Origin: an uncultured Clostridia bacterium
GTDB lineage: Bacteria > Bacillota > Clostridia > Lachnospirales > Lachnospiraceae
Assembly (NCBI GenBank): GCA_948467395.1
Contig: CAOKDX010000008.1
Coordinates: forward strand, 62,001-126,000
Direction: 5' to 3'
DNA: 64,000 bases
Position 1 is the first letter of the stretch; every line of letters begins with the position of its first letter. Positions 52,302 to 61,845 of the stretch are shown one piece after another. Below the pieces are notes generated by a model that was not told the DNA's origin, made no database searches, and saw only the letters and a program-made list of their open reading frames with translations. A program made the translations under genes and the position numbers.

Positions 52302-53495
52302 CTATTTCATACTTTCCAGAATTTTATCAAAGATACGGGCAGCGGCCTCCTCCTTTGTCAGAATGGGAAGCTCTTCTGTCTCCCCTGCTGTAATCAGGGT
52401 AATCACATTTGTATCCGTGCCAAAGCCCGCTCCCTCCACCCGGAGATCATTGGCCGCTATCATATCCACATTTTTCTTCTCCAGCTTGGCACGGGAATTC
52501 TCCAGCAGATTTTCCGTCTCCATAGAAAACCCGCAGACAAACTGATCCTTCCTTTTGTGTCCGCCCAGCCACGCCAGAATATCTGTAGTCCTCACGAAAG
52601 GAACCGTGAGAGCTCCCTCCCCCTTCTTAATCTTCTGGCCGCTCACCTCTGCCGGCGTATAATCCGCCACAGCCGCCGCCTTGATCACAATATCCTGCCC
52701 GTCTGCGTTTTCACGGACAGCCTCGAACATATCTGCCGCGCTCACCACCGGGATCACTCTGACCCCCGGCGCAGCAGTGAGATTTTCCACCGTACTCACC
52801 AGCGTCACCTCAGCCCCCCGGCGTGCCGCCACAGCCGCCAGGGCATAGCCCATCTTTCCCGTGGAATGGTTGGTGAGAAAGCGCACCGGATCCAGGGATT
52901 CCCTGGTGGCCCCGGCAGTGATCAGAACCCTTTTTTCCTTCATATCGTGTGGATACTGGATTTCTTTGAGAATGTATTCTAACAAAGTCTCCTCTGACGG
53001 CATCTTTCCCCTGCCCACCGCCTTACAGGCAAGAAGCCCTGTATCCGGCTCGATCACTTCCATGCCAAATTCCCGCAGCTTCCGGATATTTTCCTGGACA
53101 ACCGGATTTTCATACATATTGGTATTCATGGCGGGCGCCACAAGCTTTTTGCACCGGCAGGCGAGAATGGTTGTGCTCAGCATATCATCGGCAATGCCAT
53201 GGGCCATCTTGGCTATCATATTGGCAGAGGCGGGCGCCACAAGCACCACATCAGCTTTTGCTCCCAGTGCCACATGCTCGATATTATAATTAAAATTCCG
53301 GTCAAAGGTATCCACCAGACATTTGTGGTTTGTCAATGTCTCAAAGGTAATAGGATTGATAAAATTCGTAGCATTCTCTGTCATCAGCACATGGACGTCC
53401 GCATGCAGCTTCGTGAGCATGCTGGTGAGATTTGCGATCTTGTAGGCCGCAATGCTCCCTGTCACCCCCAGGACTACTGTTTTTCCCTGCAGCAT
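52302..53495 (-). CDS. coaBC: Phosphopantothenoylcysteine decarboxylase / phosphopantothenate-cysteine ligase
   Basis: A 397-residue bifunctional flavoenzyme that converts 4'-phosphopantothenate and cysteine to 4'-phosphopantetheine. The N-terminal CoaC part has GVTGSIAAYK, the FMN-site ASANMIAKMAHGIADD, APAMNTNMYENP and the flap GLLACKAVGRGKMP with the catalytic Cys. The CoaB part starts near residue 185 with VLITAGATRESLDPVRFLTN and STGKMGYALA. It is the last gene of the pan cluster, 30 bp after panD, so pantothenate synthesis and its use are encoded together. Confidence 0.96.
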   Translation of the reverse strand: MLQGKTVVLGVTGSIAAYKIANLTSMLTKLHADVHVLMTENATNFINPITFETLTNHKCLVDTFDRNFNYNIEHVALGAKADVVLVAPASANMIAKMAHGIADDMLSTTILACRCKKLVAPAMNTNMYENPVVQENIRKLREFGMEVIEPDTGLLACKAVGRGKMPSEETLLEYILKEIQYPHDMKEKRVLITAGATRESLDPVRFLTNHSTGKMGYALAAVAARRGAEVTLVSTVENLTAAPGVRVIPVVSAADMFEAVRENADGQDIVIKAAAVADYTPAEVSGQKIKKGEGALTVPFVRTTDILAWLGGHKRKDQFVCGFSMETENLLENSRAKLEKKNVDMIAANDLRVEGAGFGTDTNVITLITAGETEELPILTKEEAAARIFDKILESMK

Positions 53496-53525
53496 CTTAT
53501 TCTACCTCCATAAGGGACTGCCGTC

Positions 53526-53918
53526 TCACATATCCTGCGACAGCTGACCATGCTTTTCATAATTTGATACCCGTTTGATATGGTTGTCTTCATCCACAAA
53601 TACAACCTTAGGCTTGTGGCCTTCTGCCTCCTCCGGCGTCACATCGCAATAGCTCATAATAATTATATGATCCCGTTCCCTCACCATACGGGCCGCAGCC
53701 CCGTTCAGGCAGATCATGCCGCTCCCGGGTTCCCCGGCAATGGTATACGTCTCAAAACGGCTGCCATTTTCCACATCTACGATCTGCACCTTCTCATACT
53801 CAAAAATCCCGGCCGCCTCCATCAGCTCCGGATCTACCGTTATGCTCCCTACATAATCCAGCTCCGCCTGCACAACAACAGCCCGGTGGATTTTTCCCTT
53901 CAGCATCTGAATCGTCAT
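53526..53918 (-). CDS. panD: Aspartate 1-decarboxylase
   Basis: A 130-residue proenzyme that makes beta-alanine from aspartate. Self-cleavage at Gly24-Ser25 in LDYVGSIT yields the pyruvoyl group. The catalytic Lys is in [11 protein letters not shown], and [16 protein letters not shown] is the conserved beta-domain segment. The ATG at 53918 with GAGGGG is chosen; a start at 53939 lies inside panC. It follows panC, which ends at 53936, so the two are separated by 17 bp. Confidence 0.95.
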   Translation of the reverse strand: MTIQMLKGKIHRAVVVQAELDYVGSITVDPELMEAAGIFEYEKVQIVDVENGSRFETYTIAGEPGSGMICLNGAAARMVRERDHIIIMSYCDVTPEEAEGHKPKVVFVDEDNHIKRVSNYEKHGQLSQDM

Positions 53919-53935
53919 TTCCGGTCCCCTCTCTT

Positions 53936-54784
53936 TCACTCTCCGCTGTATATAAAGTTATCGATCAGCCGGGTTTTTCCTATATAAACTGCCACGGCGG
54001 CCAGTACGTTTCCCTCTATCGTATCTATCTTCTCAATCCGGTCAAAGTCCACGACTTCAACATAATCAATCCTTGCCAGCGGCTCCGATTGAATGATGCC
54101 GGTAATCTCCCGGATAACCGCGGCGGCATCTCTTTCCCCGCTGCGGATCATTTCCTCTCCCCTGAGCAGTCCCCTGTGCAGTACGACCGCCGCCGCTCTC
54201 TCCTCTGGGGATAAATAGGTATTGCGGGAGCTCTTTGCCAGCCCGTCTTCCTCCCGGATAATGGGACAGCCAACAATCTCCAGATCAAAGTTCAGATCTC
54301 TTACCATCCGCCGGATCACTGCCAGCTGCTGCGCATCCTTCTGTCCGAAATACGCCCGGTCTGGCTGTACAATATGAAACAGCTTGCTGACCACGGTGCA
54401 CACCCCGCGAAAATGCGTGGGTCTTGTCTTTCCACAGAGACCCTTCGTCAACCCGTCCATATCCACAAAGGTACAGAAATCGTCATCATACATATTTTCC
54501 TTTTCCGGATGAAAAATCAGGGAAGCACCCGCCGCCTCACACAGTGCAGCATCTCTCTCCAGATCCCGCGGATAGGTGGCCAGATCCTCTCCCGGACCAA
54601 ACTGGATGGGATTGACAAAGACACTTACCACTACCCTGTCGTTCTGCTCCACCGCCCTGTCGATAAGACTTCTGTGTCCCTCATGGAGATATCCCATGGT
54701 GGGGACCAGCCCCACGCTGAGCCCCTCTTTTCTCCACTGCCTCACCTGTTCCCTGACTTTCTCTGTCTCTGCCACTATCTTCAT
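53936..54784 (-). CDS. panC: Pantothenate synthetase
   Basis: A 282-residue enzyme that ligates pantoate and beta-alanine using ATP. The ATP-binding [15 protein letters not shown] (about 28-42) holds the HxGH-like motif, with [27 protein letters not shown] and KSSRNTYLS (the KMSKS-like loop). The complete length is normal. It is between panB and panD in one transcription unit. Confidence 0.96.
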   Translation of the reverse strand: MKIVAETEKVREQVRQWRKEGLSVGLVPTMGYLHEGHRSLIDRAVEQNDRVVVSVFVNPIQFGPGEDLATYPRDLERDAALCEAAGASLIFHPEKENMYDDDFCTFVDMDGLTKGLCGKTRPTHFRGVCTVVSKLFHIVQPDRAYFGQKDAQQLAVIRRMVRDLNFDLEIVGCPIIREEDGLAKSSRNTYLSPEERAAAVVLHRGLLRGEEMIRSGERDAAAVIREITGIIQSEPLARIDYVEVVDFDRIEKIDTIEGNVLAAVAVYIGKTRLIDNFIYSGE

Positions 54785-54801
54785 CGCTCTGGTATCCTTT
54801 C

Positions 54802-55629
54802 TCAGTACAATTTCTCAATCACATCATCATCTATTTTATATTCATGCTCCTCCGAAGGAAAGGCTCCGCTGCCCACCTCTTCTATATAGGAACGAAAGGC
54901 CTCTTTCATGATCTCCCCCAGATCCGCATAGCGTTTCACGAACTTCGGAGTGAAGTCGGAAAACATCCCCAGAAGATCCTGATATACCAATACCTGTCCA
55001 TCGCAGCCGTTCCCCGCGCCGATACCAATGGTGGGAATCCGGAGCTCCCTGGTGATAAGATCCCCCAGCTTTCTCGGAATCCCTTCCAGTACAACAGCAA
55101 ATGCTCCCGCCTCTTCCACGGCTCTGGCGTCCTCCAGCACCTTTTTCGCTGCTGCCTCCGATTTTCCCTGAACCTTAAACCCGCCAAAGGCATTGATGGA
55201 CTGGGGAGTCAGTCCAACATGGGCACATACCGGGATGCCCGCATTGACAATCGCCCGGATCTGCGGACACACCTCTTCACCGCCCTCCAGCTTCACCGCA
55301 CCGGCCCGGCCCTCCTTCATCAGCCGCCCGGCATTGACCACCGCATCATACACCGAGGTCTGATAGGACATAAACGGCATGTCTATGATCACCAGGGCAT
55401 TTTGCGCCCCCCGCGCCACAGCGGCGCCATGATGGATCATATCCTCCATGGTGACAGATATCGTATCCTCGTATCCCAGCATTACATTTCCCAGTGAATC
55501 CCCTACCAGAATACTGTTTACCCCTGCTTCATCCTCCAGCTTCGCCGTGGAGTAATCATAGGCGGTAAGCATCGTAAGCTTCTCACCCTTTTCCTTCGCC
55601 TGCTGGAATGTCACAACTGTGTTCTTCAC
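54802..55629 (-). CDS. panB: 3-methyl-2-oxobutanoate hydroxymethyltransferase
   Basis: A 275-residue TIM-barrel enzyme making ketopantoate from ketoisovalerate and methylene-tetrahydrofolate. Visible are [34 protein letters not shown] (metal ligand Asp), [32 protein letters not shown] and [15 protein letters not shown]. The GTG at 55629 has AAGGAGGG at the right distance; earlier ATG codons lie inside panG. The gene thus overlaps panG by 47 bp, which suggests translational coupling. Confidence 0.95.
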   Translation of the reverse strand: MKNTVVTFQQAKEKGEKLTMLTAYDYSTAKLEDEAGVNSILVGDSLGNVMLGYEDTISVTMEDMIHHGAAVARGAQNALVIIDMPFMSYQTSVYDAVVNAGRLMKEGRAGAVKLEGGEEVCPQIRAIVNAGIPVCAHVGLTPQSINAFGGFKVQGKSEAAAKKVLEDARAVEEAGAFAVVLEGIPRKLGDLITRELRIPTIGIGAGNGCDGQVLVYQDLLGMFSDFTPKFVKRYADLGEIMKEAFRSYIEEVGSGAFPSEEHEYKIDDDVIEKLY

Positions 55630-56476
55630 ATTGCCCTCCTTGTAATAGCTCAAGAACTGCTTTATAATCCCTTTCCGGATGTTTCTTCATGGCAAGCTCT
55701 GCTAATTTTTGTGCAAGTTTTCTATATACAGCCTGTTCTTCCTCTGTCAGCACTGCCAGATGTCCCGCCACCGTAGCCGCATCGTTTCTTTCGATAGGTC
55801 CGGTAAGGGCCTGCTCCGGTGATGTGGCCAGAAGCTTCCGGATATTTCCCTCTACAAGAGGTTTCACAAGTTCCCGTGCCGCCTCCCGCCCGAATCCACA
55901 ATCCTGCAGCATATCAATGCTCATCTCATACAGACCGATCATCATATTGCTTACCATGGACGCCGCCGCATGATACCGCATTTTTTTCGAAGAGTCGATG
56001 ATACAGAAACGAAGCCCTGCCTGCCCGAGGACATCGCCCACCAGGTCTAGTGCCCTCCTGTCACCCTCCAGGGTGAACAGTACTTGATTTAATTGTTGAT
56101 AGGAAGTATATTTGCTGCTGAACGCATACATAGGATGGACAGAACAGCCGGACGCACCGACCCGCTCCCTGCCTGAGAATATATCGGATGACAATGAGCC
56201 ACTGAGATGGCAGACTATTTTCCCCTGAATCGGTTGCTGTGCGATCTGTTCCCAAATGGACCGGATGATCCCATCCGGCGTCGCTATAAAGATTATATCG
56301 CTCTTACTGACCAGCTCCCCCAGAGAGGAAAAGGCCCTTGTATCTGTGAAAGTCGCGGCAGATTCCACGCTCTCCCTGCTTTTGCTTACATATCCGGCAA
56401 CGGCTGCCCCGTGCTCCCTGAGGTATTTCCCCATGGAACATCCGGCTTTTCCGGCGCCGACGATTCCTATTGTCAT
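55583..56476 (-). CDS. panG: DUF2520 Rossmann protein, probable ketopantoate reductase (PanG type)
   Basis: A 297-residue dehydrogenase-like protein. It has an N-terminal dinucleotide-binding [16 protein letters not shown] and, after it, [17 protein letters not shown] and [13 protein letters not shown]; the C-terminal half is the DUF2520 helical domain ([24 protein letters not shown]). A second-type ketopantoate reductase, PanG, was described in Francisella as a replacement for PanE, and no panE is seen here. Being first in an operon with panB, panC and panD, it very likely reduces ketopantoate to pantoate. Own promoter at 56526-56554. Confidence 0.85.
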   Translation of the reverse strand: MTIGIVGAGKAGCSMGKYLREHGAAVAGYVSKSRESVESAATFTDTRAFSSLGELVSKSDIIFIATPDGIIRSIWEQIAQQPIQGKIVCHLSGSLSSDIFSGRERVGASGCSVHPMYAFSSKYTSYQQLNQVLFTLEGDRRALDLVGDVLGQAGLRFCIIDSSKKMRYHAAASMVSNMMIGLYEMSIDMLQDCGFGREAARELVKPLVEGNIRKLLATSPEQALTGPIERNDAATVAGHLAVLTEEEQAVYRKLAQKLAELAMKKHPERDYKAVLELLQGGQCEEHSCDIPAGEGKG

Positions 56477-56525
56477 GTCATCACCTTCATCTGATGCAGT
56501 TTCCTACGAATACCGCTCAACTCAC

Positions 56526-56554
56526 AGAATACCACAAAAGACAGTGATTTGCAA
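56526..56554 (-). promoter_or_regulatory. Promoter of the pan operon
   Basis: Minus-strand TTGCAA (56554-56549), 17 bp spacer and TATTCT (56531-56526), about 50 bp before the panG start at 56476. No riboswitch was recognised in the short leader. Confidence 0.55.
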
Positions 56555-56671
56555 GAAAAAGAAAATGTGCCGCCGGACCACTTGAAAATTTTATAAAAGT
56601 GTCAATGTGAAATTACTATTTCAATGTTGCATTTAGAATTTCAATCAACCGCTTTGGGAATTTTGTCAAAG

Positions 56672-56742
56672 TTCCATGCCTAAAAAACATGGAAATTCAT
56701 AATTAAGAGGTATTTGACATAGATAAGTGGCAGCAATACAAT
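56672..56742 (+). promoter_or_regulatory. Promoter and upstream palindrome of the cupin operon
   Basis: TTGACA (56714-56719), 17 bp spacer and TACAAT (56737-56742). Upstream, TTCCATG (56672-56678) and CATGGAA (56688-56694) form an inverted repeat that ends 19 bp before the -35, a position suited to an activator. The 306 bp gap between panG and the cupin gene holds only these elements and the pan promoter. Confidence 0.65.
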
Positions 56743-56782
56743 ATTTATAATAAAAGTATAATAATTTAAGGAGGATGAACTC

Positions 56783-57205
56783 ATGGATGTAGAACAGATG
56801 AAGGCGGATCTAGGACCGGGTGCTGTATTTGACATCGGAGAAGAAAATACAGCATTTGCACAATATTTTACGGGAAAATGTTATTTGAAAATGCTTACGA
56901 CAGAAGGCGTATCCATTGGTAATGTGAGTTTTGCACCGAAAACAGCGAATCATTGGCATATCCATCACAAAGGCGGTCAAATCCTACTGGTGACAGGTGG
57001 CAGAGGCTGGTATCAGGAGTGGGGGAAAGAAGCACAGGAACTGCACCCGGGTGATGTGGTAAATATTCCTCCAGAGGTTAAACACTGGCATGGTGCGGCA
57101 AAGGATAGCTGGTTTCAGCATCTGGCAGTGGAAGTTCCGGCAGAAGGGAGTTCTAATGAGTGGCTTGAGCCGGTGGACGAGGAAGAATATATAAAATTGA
57201 AATAG
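56783..57205 (+). CDS. Cupin-domain protein
   Basis: A 140-residue single-domain cupin. The metal-binding motifs are clear: HWHIHHKGGQILLVTGGRGW (motif 1, His and Glu-equivalent positions) and LHPGDVVNIPPEVKHWHGA (motif 2). Such small cupins next to carboxymuconolactone-decarboxylase-like proteins are common in bacteria and often take part in detoxification of reactive electrophiles; the reaction is unknown. The start follows AAGGAGG. The next gene is 12 bp downstream. Codon use is A+T-richer than in the pan operon. Confidence 0.88.
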   Translation: MDVEQMKADLGPGAVFDIGEENTAFAQYFTGKCYLKMLTTEGVSIGNVSFAPKTANHWHIHHKGGQILLVTGGRGWYQEWGKEAQELHPGDVVNIPPEVKHWHGAAKDSWFQHLAVEVPAEGSSNEWLEPVDEEEYIKLK

Positions 57206-57217
57206 GGGGGATTTCTT

Positions 57218-57568
57218 ATGGCAGTAAAACAAACAGCGGGAAGAACACAACTTGGGGAGTTTGCCTCAAAGTTTGCGGAGTTAAATGATGACGTATTATT
57301 CGGAGAAGTGTGGAACAGAGAGGATAAACTTTCCCTGCGGGACCGAAGTCTTGTGACGGTGGTGTCGCTGATGGCGCAGGGATTGACGGATGAATCGTTC
57401 CGTTATCATCTTATAAGCGCCAAAGCAAACGGAATCACGAAAGAGGAAATAGCAGAGATTGTCACCCATGCTGCCTTTTACTGTGGATGGCCGAAAGCAT
57501 GGGCCGTATTCCGTATGGCAAAGGAAGTATGGACAGAGGAAGGAACCACAGAAGCTGAATCCGGGTGA
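57218..57568 (+). CDS. Carboxymuconolactone decarboxylase family protein
   Basis: A 116-residue helical protein of the CMD/AhpD-like superfamily. Motifs are WNREDKLSLRDRSLVTVVSL and KEEIAEIVTHAAFYCGWPKA, with the single conserved Cys in FYCGW and the preceding His (THAA). A two-Cys AhpD motif is absent, so it is closer to the gamma-CMD type. The gene follows a cupin gene after GGGGGG, and its last codons run in another frame over a cupin remnant, so the C-terminus (EEGTTEAESG) may be abnormal. Confidence 0.88.
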   Translation: MAVKQTAGRTQLGEFASKFAELNDDVLFGEVWNREDKLSLRDRSLVTVVSLMAQGLTDESFRYHLISAKANGITKEEIAEIVTHAAFYCGWPKAWAVFRMAKEVWTEEGTTEAESG

Positions 57569-57787
57569 TGTCGTTGTGATATTGTGATTGGCACAGGAAT
57601 CAAGCATTTCCACAGGGCATGTGCTGATTCCTGGTTTAGCCATATTGCAGTGGAAGTGCCGGGAGAGAATTGCCGTAATGAATGGCTGGAGCTGGTGAGT
57701 GACGAGAAGTATGGCAGTCTTGATAAAATGCACTTGACCGGAATGAAAAACATGACTGGTATTAAAGGCGGAGGATTTGCCTTATGA
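57552..57787 (+). pseudogene. Cupin remnant
   Basis: The C-terminal half of a second cupin. KLNPGDVVVI at 57552-57581 equals motif 2 of the intact cupin (HPGDVVNIP), then the frame shifts by 2 and continues GTGIKHFHRACADSWFSHIA and NEWLELVSDEKY, parallel to KHWHGAAKDSWFQHLA and NEWLEPVDEEEY in the neighbour at 56783-57205. The first cupin motif is absent. It probably remains from a deletion that fused or removed a CMD-cupin gene. A stop occurs at 57585-57587 in the first frame. Confidence 0.75.
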
Positions 57788-57878
57788 AAAGAGCCGCACC
57801 ATAAAAAATATGGAATCACACTTTTTAACTATTGTTGCAAATAAGCCTTGCAATGTTCTCGGAAAGGAGATTGTTATA

Positions 57879-58466
57879 ATGAAGAAAAAAAGAACCGTAT
57901 GGATGAATCTGTTGCTGGTGTTTGCACTGATTGGAGGACTGGTATTTCCGGTATCCAATGTGAGTGCTTCGGTTAATCAGAAAAAGGAAACAAAAAAAGT
58001 GCTGATTGTCTGCTTCTCGGCAACAGGAACGACAAAGAGTGCCGCGAACAAAGTGAAAAAGGCAACAGGAGGTAAGCTGTATCAGATCAAAGCGGCTCAG
58101 CCATATACATCGGCTGATTTGAGTTATGACAATGATAACTGCCGGGCAAATACAGAGCAGCGAGATGGAACTGTCAGACCCAAAATAAAAGGAAAAGTGA
58201 AGAATATCAAAAAGTATGATGTCATCTTTTTGGGCTATCCTATCTGGTGGGGGAAAGAACCGATGATTATCCGTACATTTCTGGAGTCCTACCATCTGAA
58301 AGGGAAGAAAATTGTGCCGTTTTGTACCAGTGGTGGAAGCGGCATATCAGGAAGTATGAAAGGGGTAAAAGCGGCTGCCAAAGGGGCAAAGGTGGTAAAG
58401 GGGAAGGATTTAACGGATTCATCGGCTAAAAGCGTGGCTAAGTGGGCAAAAAAGAAAGTGAAGTAG
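57879..58466 (+). CDS. Exported flavodoxin-like protein
   Basis: A 195-residue protein. The first 31 residues form a signal peptide (MKKKRTVWMNLLLVFALIGG, ending NVSASV). A flavodoxin fold follows: the phosphate-binding loop CFSATGTTKSAA near 42-53, the FMN-contact FLGYPIWWGKEP (about 115-126) and the strand with PFCTSGGSGISGS. The C-terminus is Lys-rich. It is related to flavodoxins of the NAD(P)H-dependent quinone-type seen next to cupin/CMD genes. Export of a flavodoxin is unusual. The ATG at 57879 has AAAGGAG upstream; the earlier frame to 57777 is without one. Confidence 0.8.
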   Translation: MKKKRTVWMNLLLVFALIGGLVFPVSNVSASVNQKKETKKVLIVCFSATGTTKSAANKVKKATGGKLYQIKAAQPYTSADLSYDNDNCRANTEQRDGTVRPKIKGKVKNIKKYDVIFLGYPIWWGKEPMIIRTFLESYHLKGKKIVPFCTSGGSGISGSMKGVKAAAKGAKVVKGKDLTDSSAKSVAKWAKKKVK

Positions 58467-58493
58467 AAGTCAAAAAGAAACCGTGGGCGGTGG

Positions 58494-58535
58494 CAAGAGG
58501 ATGGCTGTATTAGCATCTATCCTCTTGTTTTTATT
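58494..58535 (+). terminator. Terminator of the cupin/flavodoxin unit
   Basis: CAAGAGGAT (58494-58502) and ATCCTCTTG (58519-58527) with a 16-base loop, then TTTTTATT. Confidence 0.88.
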
Positions 58536-58596
58536 GTCAACCGTATTCTCAGTAAGCAGATATTCAAAAAAATCACACGGCTTCAGATTTTTTCTG

Positions 58597-59775
58597 TCAG
58601 TGAATGCGGAACTGGCCGATCAAACCGTTTAAGGTTCTGGCCTGTTCGGATAATTGCCGTGAAACCGATGCACTTTCATCTGCAATGGCCGAATTCGTCT
58701 GCACGACCTCCGAGATCTCCTTGATTCCCTCTTCCACAGATGCGATCATTTCTGTCTGCCGGACGCTGGCGGCGGCGATGTCATCCATCAGCATTTTAAT
58801 GGACTGGATGCAATCATTTATAATTTTCATTGCATAGATGACGTGATCGGTAGATTCCGTCTCTGTCTTCACGTCCTGAATGGATGATGCGTTGTCTGGG
58901 CAATCTGTCCTATTTCATCCTTTCTTCCATAAAATGCCTGTAATTCCCGGTCAGCAGAAAGATCAAAATTGCCCAGATGCCCTATGGCGCCTTCCACAAC
59001 CATCAGTTCCTTCCCCTGCCGGTACAGAATAAGGATAGTGATAAGTATGATAACAGCCGCCACAATGGCACATAACATTCCAACCTCAATGCGCACTCTG
59101 TCTACTGCTTCATACACCTCCGCCTCATTGTCCCGGATCATAAAAACCCAGTTCCTGTCCTTCTGATACTTGTATACCACCAGCTGGTCTACCCCATTTT
59201 CATCCTGATAGACATATGTACCCGCCTGGGTTTCGCCGCCGGCTTTCACCCGGCGGATTATTTCCTGATACCCGCTGTCCTCTGTGGCGGTATTCAGCAA
59301 TGACTCATCCTCATGGTAAAGATAGACTCCCGTCTCTGCATTTAAGAACACATATTCGCTGTTGGGAAGCCCTTTCATCTCCAGCCCCAGCAGAACATTC
59401 ATTAACTGGTCGGCGTACACTCCCGCGCCTACATATCCGATACATTCCTCTCGATCAAAGATTGGGTAATACATGGAGAGTATCATGCTGCCCGATCCCG
59501 GTGACTTCATAATGCCCAGATTTGTCAGCTCCTTCTGCGCCAGAATCGTATCGCGGAATGTCTTCAGAGACTCCCCTTTTCTTGTGATCATCCTCATTTA
59601 TAATCGTAGCACGGGACTCTACCGCATCGGTCATTTGATTCGTTATATCATTCTCGACAATAGATGCCGCACTGTCAGACACAATCCGCCATAACAGCAG
59701 CATTCCCGCAATAAAAATAACTGTCATAATAATACTAATACGCGTTGCCAGTTTACGATTGGAAAGAAATTTCAT
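58597..59775 (-). pseudogene. Decayed methyl-accepting chemotaxis protein
   Basis: Three frames together recall one chemoreceptor. The 5' part (59775 to about 59600) has the membrane helix and start of the sensor (ISIIMTVIFIAGMLLLW; VESRATIINED). The middle (59597-58869) has the Cache sensor (NLGIMKSPGSGSMILSMYYP; GYVGAGVYADQLMNVLL), the second helix and a HAMP region ending DEIGQIAQTTH. The 3' part (58872-58597) has the end of the signalling coiled coil (GIKEISEVVQTNSAIADESA). About 70 residues are missing at the first junction, with a frame change. Most of the signalling domain, including the conserved hairpin tip, is missing at the second. It cannot signal. Confidence 0.85.
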
Positions 59776-59801
59776 AACCGATCACCTTTTTTTCCGTTGT
59801 T

Positions 59802-61769
59802 TTAACTAATCCCGGCTCCGGCAGGCATAGCCTTGTCCGGTATCATCAGTGCCAGATTTCCATCTGCGTCCTCTGCACAGAGCAGCATCCCCTCGGACAA
59901 AACCCCCGCCAGCTTCGCCGGCTTCAGGTTTACCAGAACCATCACCTTTTTCCCTACCATGTCCTCCGGAGAATAATACTTCTTAATGCCGGAAACAATC
60001 TGTTTCACCTCACTGCCAATCTTCACCCTGGAGCACAACAGCTTCTTTGATTTCGGCACCTCCTCGCAGGCAATAATCTCTCCGACCTGAAATTGCATTT
60101 TCATAAAATCATCAAAGGTAATCTCTGGTTTTGCCTCTATGTCGATTCCCTCCTCTTCCGGCTCCTCTGCGCCGCTTTCGCCCGCATCATTCCGGGATGC
60201 CGCTCTCGCCTGCACCGCCTTCATCACCTCTTCCACATCCAGCCGCGCAAAGAGTATCTCCGGCTTCTCCACCACCTTGGTGCCGGAGGCATACGCCCCG
60301 AAGGAACCAAGCTCTGCCAGATCACAGGCTTCAGCCTGGATCTGTGCCAGTATCTTCTGCGATGTCTCTGGCATAAAGGATTCCAGCAGGATGGCGCCGA
60401 TGCGTATTCCCTCCATCAGATTATAAAGAACGGTGGCAAGCCGGTCCTTCTTTGCCTCATCCTTGGCCAGAACCCACGGCTCCGTCTCATCTATATATTT
60501 ATTACAGCGCTTAAACAATACAAAAATCTCTGTGATGGCATCGGCCACCCGAAGCTGCTCCATCTTCTCTGTCACCCTGCCCGGTGCGGCCTCCGCTGCC
60601 GCCTTCAGGTCAGCATCCATCGTATCGGTGATGCCCTTGTCTTCCACCACGCCGCCAAAATATTTGTTACTCATGGAGATGGTCCGGTTCACCAGATTGC
60701 CCAGGGTATTGGCAAGGTCAGAATTCATCCGCTCCACCATGAGCTCCCAGGTTATGACGCCGTCATTATCAAAGGGCATCTCATGCAGAACGAAATAGCG
60801 CACCGCATCTACCCCGAAGCACTCCACCAGCTCATCCGCATAGAGGACATTTCCCTTACTCTTGCTCATCTTCCCATCTCCCTGGAGCAGCCAGGGATGC
60901 CCAAACACCTGCTTTGGCAGCGGCACATCCAGAGCCATAAGAATAATGGGCCAGTAAATGGTATGGAAACGGATAATATCCTTTCCGATCAGATGCAGGT
61001 CCGCCGGCCAGAATTTTTCATACAACTCGCCGTGACCGCCCTCCGCATCGTACCCAAGACCAGTAATATAGTTGCTGAGGGCGTCCAGCCACACATAGAC
61101 AATATGACCCGGATCAAAATCAACCGGAATTCCCCACTGAAAGCTGGTACGGGAAACACACAGATCCTGCAGCCCCGGTTTGAGGAAATTATTTACCATC
61201 TCGTTTTTTCTTGATTCCGGCTGGATAAATTCCGGATGATCCTGTATATGCTTCATAAGACGGTCCTGATATTTACTCAGTTTCAGAAAATATGCCTCTT
61301 CCTTCGCCGGCTGGCACTCCCTGCCGCAGTCCGGGCACTTGCCGTCCACCAGCTGGGATGAGGTAAAAAAGGACTCACAGGGCGTACAGTACATTCCTTC
61401 GTAGTGTCCCTTATAAATATCACCCTTGTCGTAAAGCTTCTGAAAGATTTTCCTTACCTGTTCTTCGTGATCCCCATCCGTAGTACGGATAAATTTATCG
61501 TAAGATGTATTCATCAGATCCCAGATCCGCCGGATCTCTGTTGACACCTCATCTACAAACTGCTTTGGCGAAATCCCTGCCTCCTCCGCTTTCAGCTCGA
61601 TCTTCTGTCCATGTTCATCTGTACCTGTCTGGAAGCGCACTTCATACCCCTGAAAACGCTTATAGCGCGCAATGGCGTCCGCCAGAACGATCTCATAAGT
61701 ATTTCCAATATGCGGCTTACCCGATGTATAGGCAATGGCCGTCGTGAGATAATACGGTTTTTTATTCAC
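59802..61769 (-). CDS. metG: Methionine--tRNA ligase
   Basis: A 655-residue class I aminoacyl-tRNA synthetase. Motifs are the HIGH region TSGKPHIGNTYE, the zinc knuckle with two CxxC pairs (CTPC, CPDC), KMSKS in GKMSKSKGN, and a C-terminal EMAP-II-like tRNA-binding domain (about 545-655, MQFQVGEIIACEEVPKSKKL; VLVNLKPAKLAGVLSEGMLL). The GTG at 61769 follows GGAGG at the correct distance, giving the usual start (V/M)NKKPYYLTTAIAY; an in-frame ATG at 61826 would add 19 residues across a hairpin. Promoter and leader hairpin are separate entries. The MCP remnant lies 26 bp downstream. Confidence 0.95.
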   Translation of the reverse strand: MNKKPYYLTTAIAYTSGKPHIGNTYEIVLADAIARYKRFQGYEVRFQTGTDEHGQKIELKAEEAGISPKQFVDEVSTEIRRIWDLMNTSYDKFIRTTDGDHEEQVRKIFQKLYDKGDIYKGHYEGMYCTPCESFFTSSQLVDGKCPDCGRECQPAKEEAYFLKLSKYQDRLMKHIQDHPEFIQPESRKNEMVNNFLKPGLQDLCVSRTSFQWGIPVDFDPGHIVYVWLDALSNYITGLGYDAEGGHGELYEKFWPADLHLIGKDIIRFHTIYWPIILMALDVPLPKQVFGHPWLLQGDGKMSKSKGNVLYADELVECFGVDAVRYFVLHEMPFDNDGVITWELMVERMNSDLANTLGNLVNRTISMSNKYFGGVVEDKGITDTMDADLKAAAEAAPGRVTEKMEQLRVADAITEIFVLFKRCNKYIDETEPWVLAKDEAKKDRLATVLYNLMEGIRIGAILLESFMPETSQKILAQIQAEACDLAELGSFGAYASGTKVVEKPEILFARLDVEEVMKAVQARAASRNDAGESGAEEPEEEGIDIEAKPEITFDDFMKMQFQVGEIIACEEVPKSKKLLCSRVKIGSEVKQIVSGIKKYYSPEDMVGKKVMVLVNLKPAKLAGVLSEGMLLCAEDADGNLALMIPDKAMPAGAGIS

Positions 61770-61794
61770 AATAATTCCTCCAATCATTTTATAA

Positions 61795-61822
61795 GAAAAA
61801 CCCGCCTTCTCAGACGGGTTTT
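61795..61822 (-). terminator. Terminator-like hairpin in the metG leader
   Basis: Minus-strand AAAACCCG (61822-61815) and CGGGTTTT (61804-61797) with extra wobble and C-G pairs inside, loop TGAGAA, then T tract. It lies between the metG promoter and its ribosome-binding site, so it may act as an attenuator. Confidence 0.7.
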
Positions 61823-61845
61823 CCATGCGTCCTTACTATTTACCT

